From the NCBI RefSeq assembly GCF_900609055.1, contig NZ_UXAW01000051.1, positions 1-64,000 of the forward strand: a stretch of DNA of 64,000 bases, read 5' to 3'. Both the position numbers and the translations under genes were made by a program. Positions 18,027 to 26,781 of the stretch are shown here, piece after piece. A model generated the notes under the pieces. It had not been told where the DNA came from. It worked only from the letters and a program-made list of their open reading frames with translations, and ran no database searches. The DNA is from Pseudogemmobacter humi (GTDB lineage: Bacteria; Pseudomonadota; Alphaproteobacteria; Rhodobacterales; Rhodobacteraceae). Position 1 is the first letter of the stretch. The number at the start of each line of letters is the position of its first letter.

Positions 18027-19612
18027 CGAAGCAAAGCCTGGATGGCTTTACGAGGCGCAGCGCGCTTCAATGGGTGCTGACGGCAGCGGCGGCGGGGATG
18101 CTGCCGCGCGCGGCGGACGCGCAGGACGCGGCGGCGGATCAGGGCATCACCACCGGCGCGGGCGTGAAGCTCGGCCCGGCCGAGCCCTTCGCCGACGGCA
18201 TGGTCGAGGCTCTGGCCCGGGCGCTTGCCGAACAGCCGTTCGAGGCCCCGGCCGAGATCTCGCCGGAATGGAAGGGCCTGACCTACGACCAGATCCGCGA
18301 GATCTGGTATGACGGCAAACACGCGCTGTTCTCCGACACCGACAGCCCGGTGCGCGCCGAGATGTTCGTCGCGGGCCTCTACCAGCATTATCCGATCGGC
18401 ATCTTCGCGGTGCATGCGGGCGAGGCGCGCGAGGTTCTGTTCGATTACGACCTGTTCGTGCGCACCGACCGCTTCCCCGACCTGCCCGAGACCGGCACCG
18501 GCTTTTCCGGCTTCCGCCTTACGGGCGAGATCGAGCGGCCCGGCAGCTTTCAGGAATATGCCGTCTTTCAGGGCGCGACCTATTTCCGCGCCGTGGGCAA
18601 GGGCCAGCAATACGGTCTGTCGGCGCGCGGCTTCGCGCTGAACACCGCCTCGGCCAGCGCGGCCGAGGAATTCCCGCTGTTCCGCCGGTTCTGGATCGAA
18701 CAGGGCGCATTGCACGACACCGAGGCCGTGGTCTGGGCGCTGATGGATGGCCCTTCGGCCGCCGGGGCCTACCGCTTCGTGATCCGCAAGGGTGACACGA
18801 CCACGATGGATGTCGAGGCGGTGATCTTCCCCCGCGTCACGCTCGACGAGCCGGGGATCGCGCCGGAAACCTCGATGTTCCTGTTCAACGATCTGAACCG
18901 GATCGGCTTCGACGATTTCCGCGAGGGCGTCCATGACAGCGACGGCCTGCTGGTCGCGACCGGCCAGGGCGATCTCTTGTGGCGCCCGCTCAGGAACCCG
19001 AAAGCGGTGGAGACCTCGTGGTTCACCGATGAGAATCCGCGCGGCTTCGGCCTGATGCAGCGCGCCCGCGATCCGGGCGCCTACAACGATCTGGCCGCGC
19101 ATTACGAGCGCCGCCCGTCCTTGTGGGTCGAGCCCCGGGGCGACTGGGGCAAGGGCGCCGTCGTGCTGGTCGAGATCCCGGCAGACAAAGAGATCTACGA
19201 CAATATCGTCGCCTTCTGGCGCCCCGAGGCGCCGCTGGAGGCCGGAGATGAGCACCGCTTCGCCTGGCGGCTGCACTGGGCCGAAGGCGCCCCCCCGGTC
19301 GATGGCGAGAAGGCGCGGGTGGTCGCCACCCGCACCGGCGAGCGCGTGTTCGAGGCCGGCCGCATGTTCGCCATCGACTATGAGGCGCATCCGGCGCTTG
19401 GATCCGATCCCGCGGCGCTGGAGGCCCGGGTGACGGCCGATGGCGCCGAGGTGACCGGCGTTCTGATCCATCCCAATCCCGCCACCGGCGGGATGCGGGT
19501 CGATGCCACGCTGATCCTGCCCGAGGACCGTCCGACCGAGTTGCGCGTCGAACTCTGGCGCGGCGGCGTGGCGATGGTCGGCGAAGTCTGGCTTTATCGT
19601 TGGGTGCCCTGA
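18023..19612 (+). CDS. opgG: glucan biosynthesis protein OpgG (MdoG)
   Basis: 529 aa periplasmic protein needed for building the branched beta-glucan chains of osmoregulated periplasmic glucans. The N-terminus FTRRSALQWVLTAAAAGMLPRAADA is a signal peptide with a twin Arg followed by Ser-Ala-Leu, compatible with Tat export. Domain signs: LTYDQIREIWYDGKHALF, FQGATYFRAVGKGQQYGLSARGFALNTA, ETSMFLFNDLNRIGFDDFREGVHDSDGL and FWRPEAPLEAGDEHRFAWRLHW, all typical of MdoG. It lies between opgC (4-nt overlap) and opgH (2-nt gap). Confidence 0.94.
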   Translation: MTKQSLDGFTRRSALQWVLTAAAAGMLPRAADAQDAAADQGITTGAGVKLGPAEPFADGMVEALARALAEQPFEAPAEISPEWKGLTYDQIREIWYDGKHALFSDTDSPVRAEMFVAGLYQHYPIGIFAVHAGEAREVLFDYDLFVRTDRFPDLPETGTGFSGFRLTGEIERPGSFQEYAVFQGATYFRAVGKGQQYGLSARGFALNTASASAAEEFPLFRRFWIEQGALHDTEAVVWALMDGPSAAGAYRFVIRKGDTTTMDVEAVIFPRVTLDEPGIAPETSMFLFNDLNRIGFDDFREGVHDSDGLLVATGQGDLLWRPLRNPKAVETSWFTDENPRGFGLMQRARDPGAYNDLAAHYERRPSLWVEPRGDWGKGAVVLVEIPADKEIYDNIVAFWRPEAPLEAGDEHRFAWRLHWAEGAPPVDGEKARVVATRTGERVFEAGRMFAIDYEAHPALGSDPAALEARVTADGAEVTGVLIHPNPATGGMRVDATLILPEDRPTELRVELWRGGVAMVGEVWLYRWVP

Positions 19613-19614
19613 AC

Positions 19615-21336
19615 ATGTCCCGCGCTTTCCGTCCGCAATACGGGTTCCGCCCCGTCACGCTTCCGGCGCCGCTGGCGATGCCGGATCAGCAGCTCGATCG
19701 CGCCTTCCGCGACCCTGCGGCGCGAATGGCCGGGCCGCGGCCTGCCCATTCGCGGCTGGCCCGCGCGGCGGTGCTGATCCTGCCGCCGCCCTTCGCCACC
19801 CTGTTCGGCTGGGCGACCGGCGGCGTGCTGGCCGCCGACGGGGCGCTGACCCCGGCCGATGCGGCGCTGGCCTTCCTGTCGGGTTTCGCCGTCTACTGGA
19901 TGGCGCTTTCGGTGGTGTCGTCGTTCTGCGGGCTGTTCTGGCGCGCGCCGCCCCGCGCGCATGCCTCGGCCCCCGGGCTGCGGATCGCGATCCTTCTGCC
20001 GATGTATGGCGAGGATCCGGCCGAGACCATCGGCCCCTCGGTCGCGCTGCTCGACGCTTTGCGCGCGCCGGGGCACGCGCACCGCTTCTCGCTGCATATC
20101 CTCTCGGACACGAGGAACGGCCGCGCGGCGCTGGACGAGGCCGCGCTGGTCGCCCGGCTGACCGCGAGCCGCCCGGATCTGGCGATCACCTACCGCCACC
20201 GGGTGAAGAACACCGATTACAAACAAGGGAACATCCGCGACTGGATCTCGCGCCAGGGCGCGGCCTATGACGCGGCGCTGATCCTCGACGCCGACAGCGT
20301 GATGGGGCGCGAGACGGTGCTGACGCTGGCGGACGCGCTGGTCGCCGATCCGGGCTGCGGTCTGGTGCAGACCCTGCCGCTGACCGCGCCGGGCGACACC
20401 GCCTGGCAGCGGCTGCAAAGTTTCGCGAGCCGGGTCTACGGCGGGCCGCATGGCCGCGGCTTCGCGATGTGGACGGGGTCCGAGGGCAATTTCCTCGGCC
20501 ATAACGCCATGGTGCGGATGAAGGCTTTCGCCACCTGCTGCGGGTTGCCGCATCTGCCCGGGCCGCGCCCGATGGGCGGCGTGATCCAGAGCCACGATTT
20601 CGTCGAGGCCGCGCTTTTGCGCCGCGCCGGCTGGGGTGTGCGCATCCTGCCCGAGGCCGCCGACAGCCACGAGGACGCGCCCGCGAATCTGCTTGCGCAT
20701 CTGAAACGCGATGCGCGCTGGTGCCAGGGCAACCTTCAGCATCTGCGGCTCCTGAAGGTGCCGGGGCTGAATCCGGTCTCGCGGCTGCATTTCCTGTCGG
20801 GGGCGATGGCCTATCTCGGCTCGGTCATGCTGGCGGTGATGCTGGTTCTGTGGGCTTTGGCCGAGCAGGGCCGCACCGGCCGCGCGACCGGCGGGACCGA
20901 GATCTGGCTGGCCGGCGCGGTGATCTTCCTTCTGTTCGCGCCGCGGGTGTTCGGAGTGATCGACTATCTGCGCCGGGTGGGGGTGCCGAAGGGCAAACGG
21001 CTCGGCTTCCTGCGGATCCTCGGGCTGGAGACCCTGGTCGCGGTGCTTTCCGCCCCGGTGATGATGCTGCATCACGGCAAGATCATCACCCGCGCGCTGA
21101 CCGGCGCCGATACCGGCTGGCCGCAGCACGCCCATGGCCGCATCCCGCTGAAGGATCTGCTGAAGTTCCACGCGGCGGAAACCGCCCTCGGCGCTGCGCT
21201 TCTCGGTCTGATCGGCTTCGGGCTGCTGAGCGTCTGGCTGTTGCCGGTGGCGCTTGGCCTCGCGCTTGCGGTGCCGGTCTCGGCCTGGGTTTCGGGCCCG
21301 GCAGGCAATCTGCCGGTGATGCGCCTGAGCCGATGA
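19615..21336 (+). CDS. opgH: glucans biosynthesis glucosyltransferase OpgH (MdoH)
   Basis: 573 aa inner-membrane family-2 glycosyltransferase that polymerises UDP-glucose into the glucan backbone. N-terminal helices near 50-110 precede the catalytic part: LPMYGEDPAETIGPSVALL, KQGNIRDWI, ILDADSVMGRETVL (the DxD site), then EAALLRRAGWGVRI and DARWCQGNLQHL. Further helices follow to the end. At 573 aa it is shorter than E. coli OpgH (847 aa), lacking much of the cytosolic N-terminus and C-terminus, as in other alphaproteobacteria. The start ATG was chosen two nt after the opgG stop. Confidence 0.94.
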   Translation: MSRAFRPQYGFRPVTLPAPLAMPDQQLDRAFRDPAARMAGPRPAHSRLARAAVLILPPPFATLFGWATGGVLAADGALTPADAALAFLSGFAVYWMALSVVSSFCGLFWRAPPRAHASAPGLRIAILLPMYGEDPAETIGPSVALLDALRAPGHAHRFSLHILSDTRNGRAALDEAALVARLTASRPDLAITYRHRVKNTDYKQGNIRDWISRQGAAYDAALILDADSVMGRETVLTLADALVADPGCGLVQTLPLTAPGDTAWQRLQSFASRVYGGPHGRGFAMWTGSEGNFLGHNAMVRMKAFATCCGLPHLPGPRPMGGVIQSHDFVEAALLRRAGWGVRILPEAADSHEDAPANLLAHLKRDARWCQGNLQHLRLLKVPGLNPVSRLHFLSGAMAYLGSVMLAVMLVLWALAEQGRTGRATGGTEIWLAGAVIFLLFAPRVFGVIDYLRRVGVPKGKRLGFLRILGLETLVAVLSAPVMMLHHGKIITRALTGADTGWPQHAHGRIPLKDLLKFHAAETALGAALLGLIGFGLLSVWLLPVALGLALAVPVSAWVSGPAGNLPVMRLSR

Positions 21337-21385
21337 ACCGCGGCTCTGCGCCACATTGCCAGCCCGGCGGGCATCGGGCATCCTC

Positions 21386-21754
21386 ATGCGCATGAGAGGG
21401 CTTTTGCGCATAAGACTGTTCAGCCTGCTGGTCATGGCGGCTCTGACGCTGTCGGTCTCGGCTGCGGCCTGGGCGCATCGCGCGCCCTCGGCCGATGAAG
21501 AGGCGCTGCGGGCTTTCTTCCTGTCCGGCGGCAGTTATGGCGATCTTTGCGGCGGAGAGGATCACGCCGGGCCGGGGGGCGACGATTGCCCGCTGTGCCG
21601 GCTGCATGACGGCACCCTGCTGCCCGGTGCGCCCCAGGCCCCGGCCGAGGCCGCGCAGGGCCCGGGCGTCCCGCTCGTTCCCCCGATCTGGACCGCGCCT
21701 TTCCTGGCCGTGACCGGCCCCGCCCATGGCGCGCGGGCGCCGCCTTCCGTCTGA
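21386..21754 (+). CDS. DUF2946-like secreted protein with a CPLC motif
   Basis: 122 aa. The N-terminus MRMRGLLRIRLFSLLVMAALTLSVSAAAWA is a signal peptide or membrane anchor, followed by HRAPS. The centre has LCGGEDHAGPGGDDCPLCRLHDG, resembling the His/Cys-bearing CPxC segment of DUF2946 proteins. That family is often found beside copper genes, and the PCuAC copper chaperone gene follows 68 bp downstream. A role in copper handling is an inference from those two facts. An upstream ATG at 21356 adds ten residues before the signal peptide and was not used. Confidence 0.65.
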   Translation: MRMRGLLRIRLFSLLVMAALTLSVSAAAWAHRAPSADEEALRAFFLSGGSYGDLCGGEDHAGPGGDDCPLCRLHDGTLLPGAPQAPAEAAQGPGVPLVPPIWTAPFLAVTGPAHGARAPPSV

Positions 21755-21822
21755 GACTGCCTGTCTTTCCCGGCGCAGACCGCCCGGGCGCAATCTCATC
21801 CGACGGAACAAGGAAACCTGTC

Positions 21823-22299
21823 ATGAACCGCATCATCGGCGCCGTCTTCGCGCTTTTTCTCGCTGCTCCCGCCTTCGCCCATGAGTTCACCCTGGGCGAT
21901 CTGGAGGTGGGTCATCCCCATATCCCCGCCCCGATCGCCAGCGCGAAATCGGCGGGCGGCTATCTCAGCATCACCAACGGCGGCGAGAGCGCCGACCGGC
22001 TGATCGGCGCCGAAAGCGACGCGGCCGACAAGACCGAACTGCATACCTCGGAAGTGGATGCCGAGGGTGTGGCCCGCATGATCCATGTGCCCGCCATCGA
22101 CATCCCGGCGGGCGAGACCGTGAAGCTGGAGCGCGGCGGGCTGCATGTGATGTTCATGGGGCTGAAAACACCGCTGGCCGAGGGCGACCTGGTCAAGGGC
22201 ACGCTGATCTTCGAGAAGGCCGGGCGGCTCGACGTGGAATTCTCGGTCGACGCGCCGAAGGACGGCGAGGGTCACGGCCACGGTGACATGGCGCATTGA
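21823..22299 (+). CDS. PCuAC-type periplasmic copper chaperone
   Basis: 158 aa. Signal peptide MNRIIGAVFALFLAAPAFA, then a DUF461/PCuAC beta-sandwich: GHPHIPAPI, AGGYLSITNGGESADRLIGA and the copper ligands in KTELHTSEVDAEGVARMIHV and GGLHVMFMGLK (the H-M-H-M pattern). Such proteins carry Cu(I) in the periplasm and feed the CuA/CuB sites of cytochrome oxidase. A His-rich tail (GEGHGHGDMAH) may add metal binding. It ends shortly before a bidirectional terminator shared with lpd. Confidence 0.93.
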   Translation: MNRIIGAVFALFLAAPAFAHEFTLGDLEVGHPHIPAPIASAKSAGGYLSITNGGESADRLIGAESDAADKTELHTSEVDAEGVARMIHVPAIDIPAGETVKLERGGLHVMFMGLKTPLAEGDLVKGTLIFEKAGRLDVEFSVDAPKDGEGHGHGDMAH

Positions 22300-22331
22300 G
22301 CGCAGTTCACCGGGCGCAATCCCGGCAAAGC

Positions 22332-22364
22332 AAAAGGGGCGGATGCACGGCATCCGCCCCTTTC
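22332..22364. terminator. Bidirectional Rho-independent terminator between PCuAC (+) and lpd (-)
   Basis: Arms 22333-22346 and 22350-22363 form a perfect 14-bp stem (AAAGGGGCGGATGC and its complement) with a 3-nt loop. The A-run on the left and T-run on the right give a U-tract in both directions. It lies 33 bp after the PCuAC stop and 16 bp after the lpd stop. Confidence 0.92.
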
Positions 22365-22379
22365 CTGTTCTGCCCGGGA

Positions 22380-23768
22380 TCAGGCGTGGATCGCGCCCAG
22401 ACCGCAGGCCAGCGCGGCTTCGCGCACGGCCTCGGAATAGGTCGGATGGGCGTGGCAGGTCAGCGCCAGATCCTGGGCCGAGGCGCCGAATTCCATCGCC
22501 ACGCAGACCTCGTGGATCAGATCGCCCGCGCCCGGGCCGATGATATGGCAGCCGAGGATACGGTCGGTGTCCTTGTCCGCGAGCAGCTTCACGAAACCGT
22601 CGGCCTGGAACACCGCTTTCGCGCGGGCGTTGCCCATGAAGGGGAATTTGCCCACCTTATAGGCGCGGCCCTCTTCCTTGAGCTGTTCCTCGGTCTTGCC
22701 GACGCTGGCGACCTCTGGCGTCGTGTAGATCACGCCGGGGATCACGTCGTAATTCACATGGCCGTGCTTGCCGGCGATGATCTCGGCCACCGCCATGCCC
22801 TCGTCCTCGGCCTTGTGCGCCAGCATGGGCCCCGGCACCGCGTCGCCGATCGCGTAGAGACCGGGGACATTGGTCTGCCAGTGGCTGTCCACCCTGATCT
22901 GGCCGCGGGGCAGGATCTCGACGCCGAGCGCTTCCAGCCCCAGCCCCTCGGTGTAAGGCTTGCGGCCGGTGGCGACCAGCACCACATCGGCCTCGATCTC
23001 GCCTTCGGCGTCGTTCTTGCGCAGCTTCCAGGCGACCTTCGCGCCCTTCTTCGTGCGCTCGACCACCTGGACGGCGGCGCCGAGCACGAAGTCGATGCCC
23101 TGCTTTTTCAGGATTTTCTGGAAGCTCTTCGCGACCTCGGCGTCCATCCCGGGGGTGATGGCGTCGAGATATTCGACCACCGTCACTTTCGCGCCGAGGC
23201 GGGCATAGACCGAACCCATCTCAAGCCCGATCACGCCGGCGCCGATCACCACCATCGACTTCGGGATCTTCGGCAAGGACAGCGCGCCGGTCGAGGTGAT
23301 GATCACCTCTTCATCGACGGTGATGCCGGGCAGCACCGAGGCCACCGAGCCGGTAGCGATGATGATGTTCTTCGCGCTGTGAACCTCGTCGCCGACCTTT
23401 ACCTGGCCCGCGGCGGGGATCGAGCCCCAGCCCTTCAGCCAGGTCACCTTGTTCTTCTTGAACAGGAATTCGATGCCCTTGGTGTTGCCGGAGACCACAT
23501 CGTCCTTGTAGCGCAGCATCCGTTCCCAATCGACCTTAGGCGAGGCGCCCATCAGGCCCATCTTCTCGAAATTCTCATGCACCTCATGCAGGTGATGGGT
23601 GGCGTTCAACAGCGCCTTCGACGGGATACAGCCGATGTTGAGGCAGGTGCCGCCGAGCGTCTCGCGCCCTTCGACGCAGGCGGTTTTCAGGCCAAGCTGG
23701 GCGGCATGGATCGCCGCGACATAGCCGCCGGGGCCGCCGCCGATCACGATTACGTCGAACTCTGCCAT
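22380..23768 (-). CDS. lpd: dihydrolipoyl dehydrogenase (E3)
   Basis: 462 aa FAD/NAD flavoprotein that reoxidises the lipoyl groups of the 2-oxoacid dehydrogenases. FAD site [21 protein letters not shown] (first 25 residues), redox disulfide [19 protein letters not shown] site [24 protein letters not shown] second motif [20 protein letters not shown], and the catalytic His-Glu in [16 protein letters not shown]. It is last in the suc cluster and most likely serves the neighbouring 2-oxoglutarate dehydrogenase. Confidence 0.97.
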   Translation of the reverse strand: MAEFDVIVIGGGPGGYVAAIHAAQLGLKTACVEGRETLGGTCLNIGCIPSKALLNATHHLHEVHENFEKMGLMGASPKVDWERMLRYKDDVVSGNTKGIEFLFKKNKVTWLKGWGSIPAAGQVKVGDEVHSAKNIIIATGSVASVLPGITVDEEVIITSTGALSLPKIPKSMVVIGAGVIGLEMGSVYARLGAKVTVVEYLDAITPGMDAEVAKSFQKILKKQGIDFVLGAAVQVVERTKKGAKVAWKLRKNDAEGEIEADVVLVATGRKPYTEGLGLEALGVEILPRGQIRVDSHWQTNVPGLYAIGDAVPGPMLAHKAEDEGMAVAEIIAGKHGHVNYDVIPGVIYTTPEVASVGKTEEQLKEEGRAYKVGKFPFMGNARAKAVFQADGFVKLLADKDTDRILGCHIIGPGAGDLIHEVCVAMEFGASAQDLALTCHAHPTYSEAVREAALACGLGAIHA

Positions 23769-23794
23769 GGGTGGTCTCCTCTGGATCCGGAAGG

Positions 23795-23815
23795 CCGGGG
23801 GCTTCGCGCCCCCGG
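23795..23815 (-). other. GC-rich stem-loop between the small ORF and lpd
   Basis: CCGGGGGC / GCCCCCGG arms (23795-23802, 23808-23815) form an 8-bp perfect stem with a 5-nt loop, immediately before a GGGATATTTGCATCAGGGTGAA motif related to the inverted-repeat element. It has no U-tract. It could shield mRNA ends or separate lpd expression from the upstream genes. Confidence 0.5.
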
Positions 23816-23847
23816 ACCCCCGCGGGATATTTGCATCAGGGTGAATA

Positions 23848-23937
23848 TCAGGACAGCAGCTGCATGAGCATTGCCATCAGCGAGAACGGGTCGGCGAGGC
23901 CGAACAGGAAGAAGGGCTGTGGGGCGGCTTCGATCAT
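23848..23937 (-). CDS. possible 29-aa small hydrophobic protein
   Basis: A short frame starting [18 protein letters not shown] with a hydrophobic end [18 protein letters not shown] ribosome-binding-like sequence, overlapping the stop of the MAPEG gene, lies 8-9 nt before the ATG. The position inside a same-strand gene cluster and the coding-like start argue for translation; no family is recognised, and there is no comparative evidence. Confidence 0.4.
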   Translation of the reverse strand: MIEAAPQPFFLFGLADPFSLMAMLMQLLS

Positions 23938-23948
23938 ATCGGGGCCTT

Positions 23949-24350
23949 TCAGGCGGGGGCGCCGAACAGGGCCGCCCCGGCGAGGGCTAGGATGGCGAGA
24001 AAGCCGATCCCCCAGATCACCGAACGCCAGGGCGTGAGCCCGAGCGCATAGGCGGGGATATAGAGGATGCGGGCGGCGACATAGGCCCAGGCGGCGGTCG
24101 CGGTCAGCGCCGAGGTCTGGCCGGAGATCACCACCGCCAGCACGAGCGGCGCGAAGAGGGTGAGGCCTTCGCTGCCGTTCGCCACCGCGCGGCGAAGCCG
24201 GCCGAGAAGCGGCGAGCCCTCGGGCGCCCGGTCTCGCGGGCCGGCATTGTAGCGCGGGCCGAGTTCGCGGTTCATCTGCGCCCCGGCGAGGCCGATGGCG
24301 GCGATCTGCACCAGAACGGCGCAGGTCAGGGCGGTCAGTTCGGTGGTCAT
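23949..24350 (-). CDS. MAPEG-family membrane protein
   Basis: 133 aa with four membrane helices: LTALTCAVLVQIAAIGLAGAQ, a middle pair around TLFAPLVLAVVISGQT and AYVAARILYIPAYALGLTPWRSVIWGIGFLAILALAGAALF. The E-G-L-T-L-F and A-A-R-x-x-Y-x-P-A-Y patterns are MAPEG signatures (relatives of microsomal glutathione transferase). Substrate unknown. It starts inside the stop of the glycosyltransferase gene (4-nt overlap) and is embedded in the suc-lpd cluster. Confidence 0.85.
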   Translation of the reverse strand: MTTELTALTCAVLVQIAAIGLAGAQMNRELGPRYNAGPRDRAPEGSPLLGRLRRAVANGSEGLTLFAPLVLAVVISGQTSALTATAAWAYVAARILYIPAYALGLTPWRSVIWGIGFLAILALAGAALFGAPA

Positions 24351-25375
24351 CTTTCCTCCTCCGGCTCTTCTTCCGCAACGGTGGGTGGCGGATCGTTCCA
24401 GCCGTAGCGGGTTTCTTCGATCAGCAGGCGCTGGCGCAGATCGCGGAAAGCCTCAAACGCCCCGGCTTCGAGCTGTGCCAGCCGCGGATCGGCGCGCAGC
24501 CGCGCGAGGATCTCCTGCGTTGCGGGCAGATGGCGCAGGATGGTCTCGTCCGGGGCCTCGTTGCGGTCGGCGTTGATCCAGAACGGCGAGCCGCAAAGGT
24601 ATTTCTGATGCTCCATCCCCAGCCCGTCGCCGCGGTGGTTCTTCAGCAGGAACACGTCGAGCGAGCGGATGGCGTAATGGTTGATCGCGGCATTCTGCCA
24701 GGTGAACAGCCGGGGAGGCGCGGCCTTGTGGCGCACCAGCCGGTCGTGAAACAGCGCCCCGGCGGGCATCGGCTCGCCTTTGGTGTTCTTCAGCACGACA
24801 TCGGCGCTGCGGGGCGCTTTGGGCAGATGCGCGAAGATCCGGCCGAAACGGTCGGGGCGGAACAGGCATTTGCCCAGGGGCTGGCGCTGGCGGCGCAGGC
24901 GCCCCTCGGCAAGGGTAAAGCTGTCGAGCACCCCGCCGCCCTCCCAGAGCCGCCGCCCGCCCGAGCCGAACATCTTCCAGGTGATGGTGATGCAGTCGGC
25001 TTCGCCCACGGCGGCGAGCAGGTCGCCGACCCGGCCCTGGCCGCAGGTGACGTTCAGGAATTCGTCGGCGTCGATATGCAGAAGCCATTCGACCTCGGCC
25101 ATGGCGGGATGCGCCAGCGCCAGATCGCAGCCTGCCTCCTGCGGCGAGACGCCTTCGGGCGGGGTATGGGGCAGGTGGATCACCTCACCCATCTCGTCAA
25201 GCCGCGCCAGCATCAGATCCGAGCCGTCGGTGCAGTCGTTGCTGGCGACGAAGATCGGATCGAAACCGATCGCCTTGTGATAGGCCAGCCATTCCAGCAG
25301 CCACAGCCCTTCGTTACGCATCGAAGAGACGATGGCGCGCCGGCTGCGGCCGGGCTGTGCTGGAACTGGTGACAT
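24347..25375 (-). CDS. glycosyltransferase family 2-like protein (Glyco_tranf_2_4)
   Basis: 342 aa from MSPVPAQPGRSRRAIVSSM; an ATG 19 codons upstream exists. The start AIVSSMRNEGLWLLEWLAYHKAIGFD, SNDCTDGSDLMLARL and HIDADEFL (DxD-like) are diagnostic for the group often labelled 'glycosyltransferase family 2' in Rhodobacteraceae. A C-terminal acidic tail (VAEEEPEEER) closes the protein. There is no membrane segment. Substrate unknown. It lies 67 bp after sucB and overlaps the MAPEG gene, so it is probably transcribed with the TCA genes, though no functional link is apparent. Confidence 0.85.
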   Translation of the reverse strand: MSPVPAQPGRSRRAIVSSMRNEGLWLLEWLAYHKAIGFDPIFVASNDCTDGSDLMLARLDEMGEVIHLPHTPPEGVSPQEAGCDLALAHPAMAEVEWLLHIDADEFLNVTCGQGRVGDLLAAVGEADCITITWKMFGSGGRRLWEGGGVLDSFTLAEGRLRRQRQPLGKCLFRPDRFGRIFAHLPKAPRSADVVLKNTKGEPMPAGALFHDRLVRHKAAPPRLFTWQNAAINHYAIRSLDVFLLKNHRGDGLGMEHQKYLCGSPFWINADRNEAPDETILRHLPATQEILARLRADPRLAQLEAGAFEAFRDLRQRLLIEETRYGWNDPPPTVAEEEPEEER

Positions 25376-25442
25376 GGACGCGCTTTCCGATGCCCGACAG
25401 GGAAGCGCCGCGCCGGAGGCCCGCCCCGGCACGGCAAGGGGA

Positions 25443-26687
25443 TCAGAGATCCATCAGCAGGCGGCGGGGATCTTCCAGTGCCTCTTTGACGCGGACGAGG
25501 AAGGTCACGGCGCCCTTGCCGTCGACGATGCGGTGATCGTAGGAAAGCGCCAGATACATCATCGGCCGGATCACGATCTGGCCGCCGACCACCACGGGCC
25601 GGTCCTGGATCTTGTGCATGCCGAGGATCCCCGATTGCGGCGGGTTCAGGATCGGAGACGACATCAGCGAGCCGTAGACCCCGCCGTTCGAGATGGTGAA
25701 CGAACCGCCCTGCATCTCGGCCATGGTCAGCTTACCGTCGCGGGCGCGGATGCCGAGTTCGGCGATCTTCTTCTCGATGGCGGCAAAGCCCATCTGATCG
25801 GCGTCGCGCACCACCGGCACCACGAGGCCCGAGGGCGTGCCCACCGCCACGCCCATATGGACGTAGTTCTTGTAGACGACATCGGTGCCGTCGATCTCGG
25901 CATTGACCTCGGGCACCTCTTTCAGCGCATGGGTGCAGGCCTTGACGAAGAACGACATGAAGCCGAGCTTGACGCCGTGCTTCTTCTCGAACTGGTCCTT
26001 GTATTCGTTGCGCAGGGACATGATCCCCGACATGTCCACCTCGTTATAGGTGGTCAGCATGGCGGCGGTGTTCTGGGCGTCTTTCAGGCGGCGCGCGATG
26101 GTCTGGCGCAGGCGGGTCATCTTGATGCGCTCTTCGCGGGCGGCATCGTCGGCCGGAACCGGGGCGCGCGGGATCGCGGTCGGGGCCGGTGCGGGGGCGG
26201 CAGCGGCTGCCGCAGCGCCGGGGGCGCCCGAAACCGCGCGGGAGACGTCTTCCTTCATCACCCGGCCGTCGCGGCCGGTGGCCTGGATCTGATCACGGGA
26301 GAGCCCGGCCTCGGCCATGGCCTTCTTCGCCGCGGGCGCGTCCTCGATATCGGCGCGCGGCGTCAGTTGCTCGGGGCCCGCGCCGGGCGAGCCGACCTCG
26401 GCCGCGGCCCGGGCCTTGGGTTCGGCCTTCGCCGCCGGGGCCTCGGCCACGGCGCCTTCCGAGACGATGGCGAGCCGGGCATTGGCGGCGACGGTCGCGC
26501 CTTCGGGCGCGATGATCTCGGCCAGCACACCCGCGACCGGCGAGGGAACCTCGACCGACACTTTGTCGGTTTCCAGTTCGCACAGCATCTCGTCTTGCTT
26601 CACCACATCGCCGACCTTCTTGAACCAGGTCGAAACGGTGGCCTCGGAAACGGATTCGCCCAGGGCGGGGACCATAACGTCAGTCAT
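25443..26687 (-). CDS. sucB: 2-oxoglutarate dehydrogenase E2, dihydrolipoyl succinyltransferase
   Basis: 414 aa from [18 protein letters not shown], preceded by AGGAGTGAAGAAA; the frame is open 10 codons further but lacks similarity there. Domains: lipoyl 1-77 with the modified Lys in [11 protein letters not shown]; Ala/Pro linker; E1/E3-binding peripheral domain near 108-145 ([40 protein letters not shown]); catalytic core from about 190 to the end with the active-site His in [16 protein letters not shown]. It transfers succinyl from lipoate to CoA. Confidence 0.97.
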   Translation of the reverse strand: MTDVMVPALGESVSEATVSTWFKKVGDVVKQDEMLCELETDKVSVEVPSPVAGVLAEIIAPEGATVAANARLAIVSEGAVAEAPAAKAEPKARAAAEVGSPGAGPEQLTPRADIEDAPAAKKAMAEAGLSRDQIQATGRDGRVMKEDVSRAVSGAPGAAAAAAAPAPAPTAIPRAPVPADDAAREERIKMTRLRQTIARRLKDAQNTAAMLTTYNEVDMSGIMSLRNEYKDQFEKKHGVKLGFMSFFVKACTHALKEVPEVNAEIDGTDVVYKNYVHMGVAVGTPSGLVVPVVRDADQMGFAAIEKKIAELGIRARDGKLTMAEMQGGSFTISNGGVYGSLMSSPILNPPQSGILGMHKIQDRPVVVGGQIVIRPMMYLALSYDHRIVDGKGAVTFLVRVKEALEDPRRLLMDL

Positions 26688-26781
26688 TTTCTTCACTCCT
26701 AAGCCCACGGGCATCATGCGGGGCGTCAGTCGGCATTTGCGGCAGCCCCCTCATGAGCGAACCCATGAGGGGCAAAAGGGT

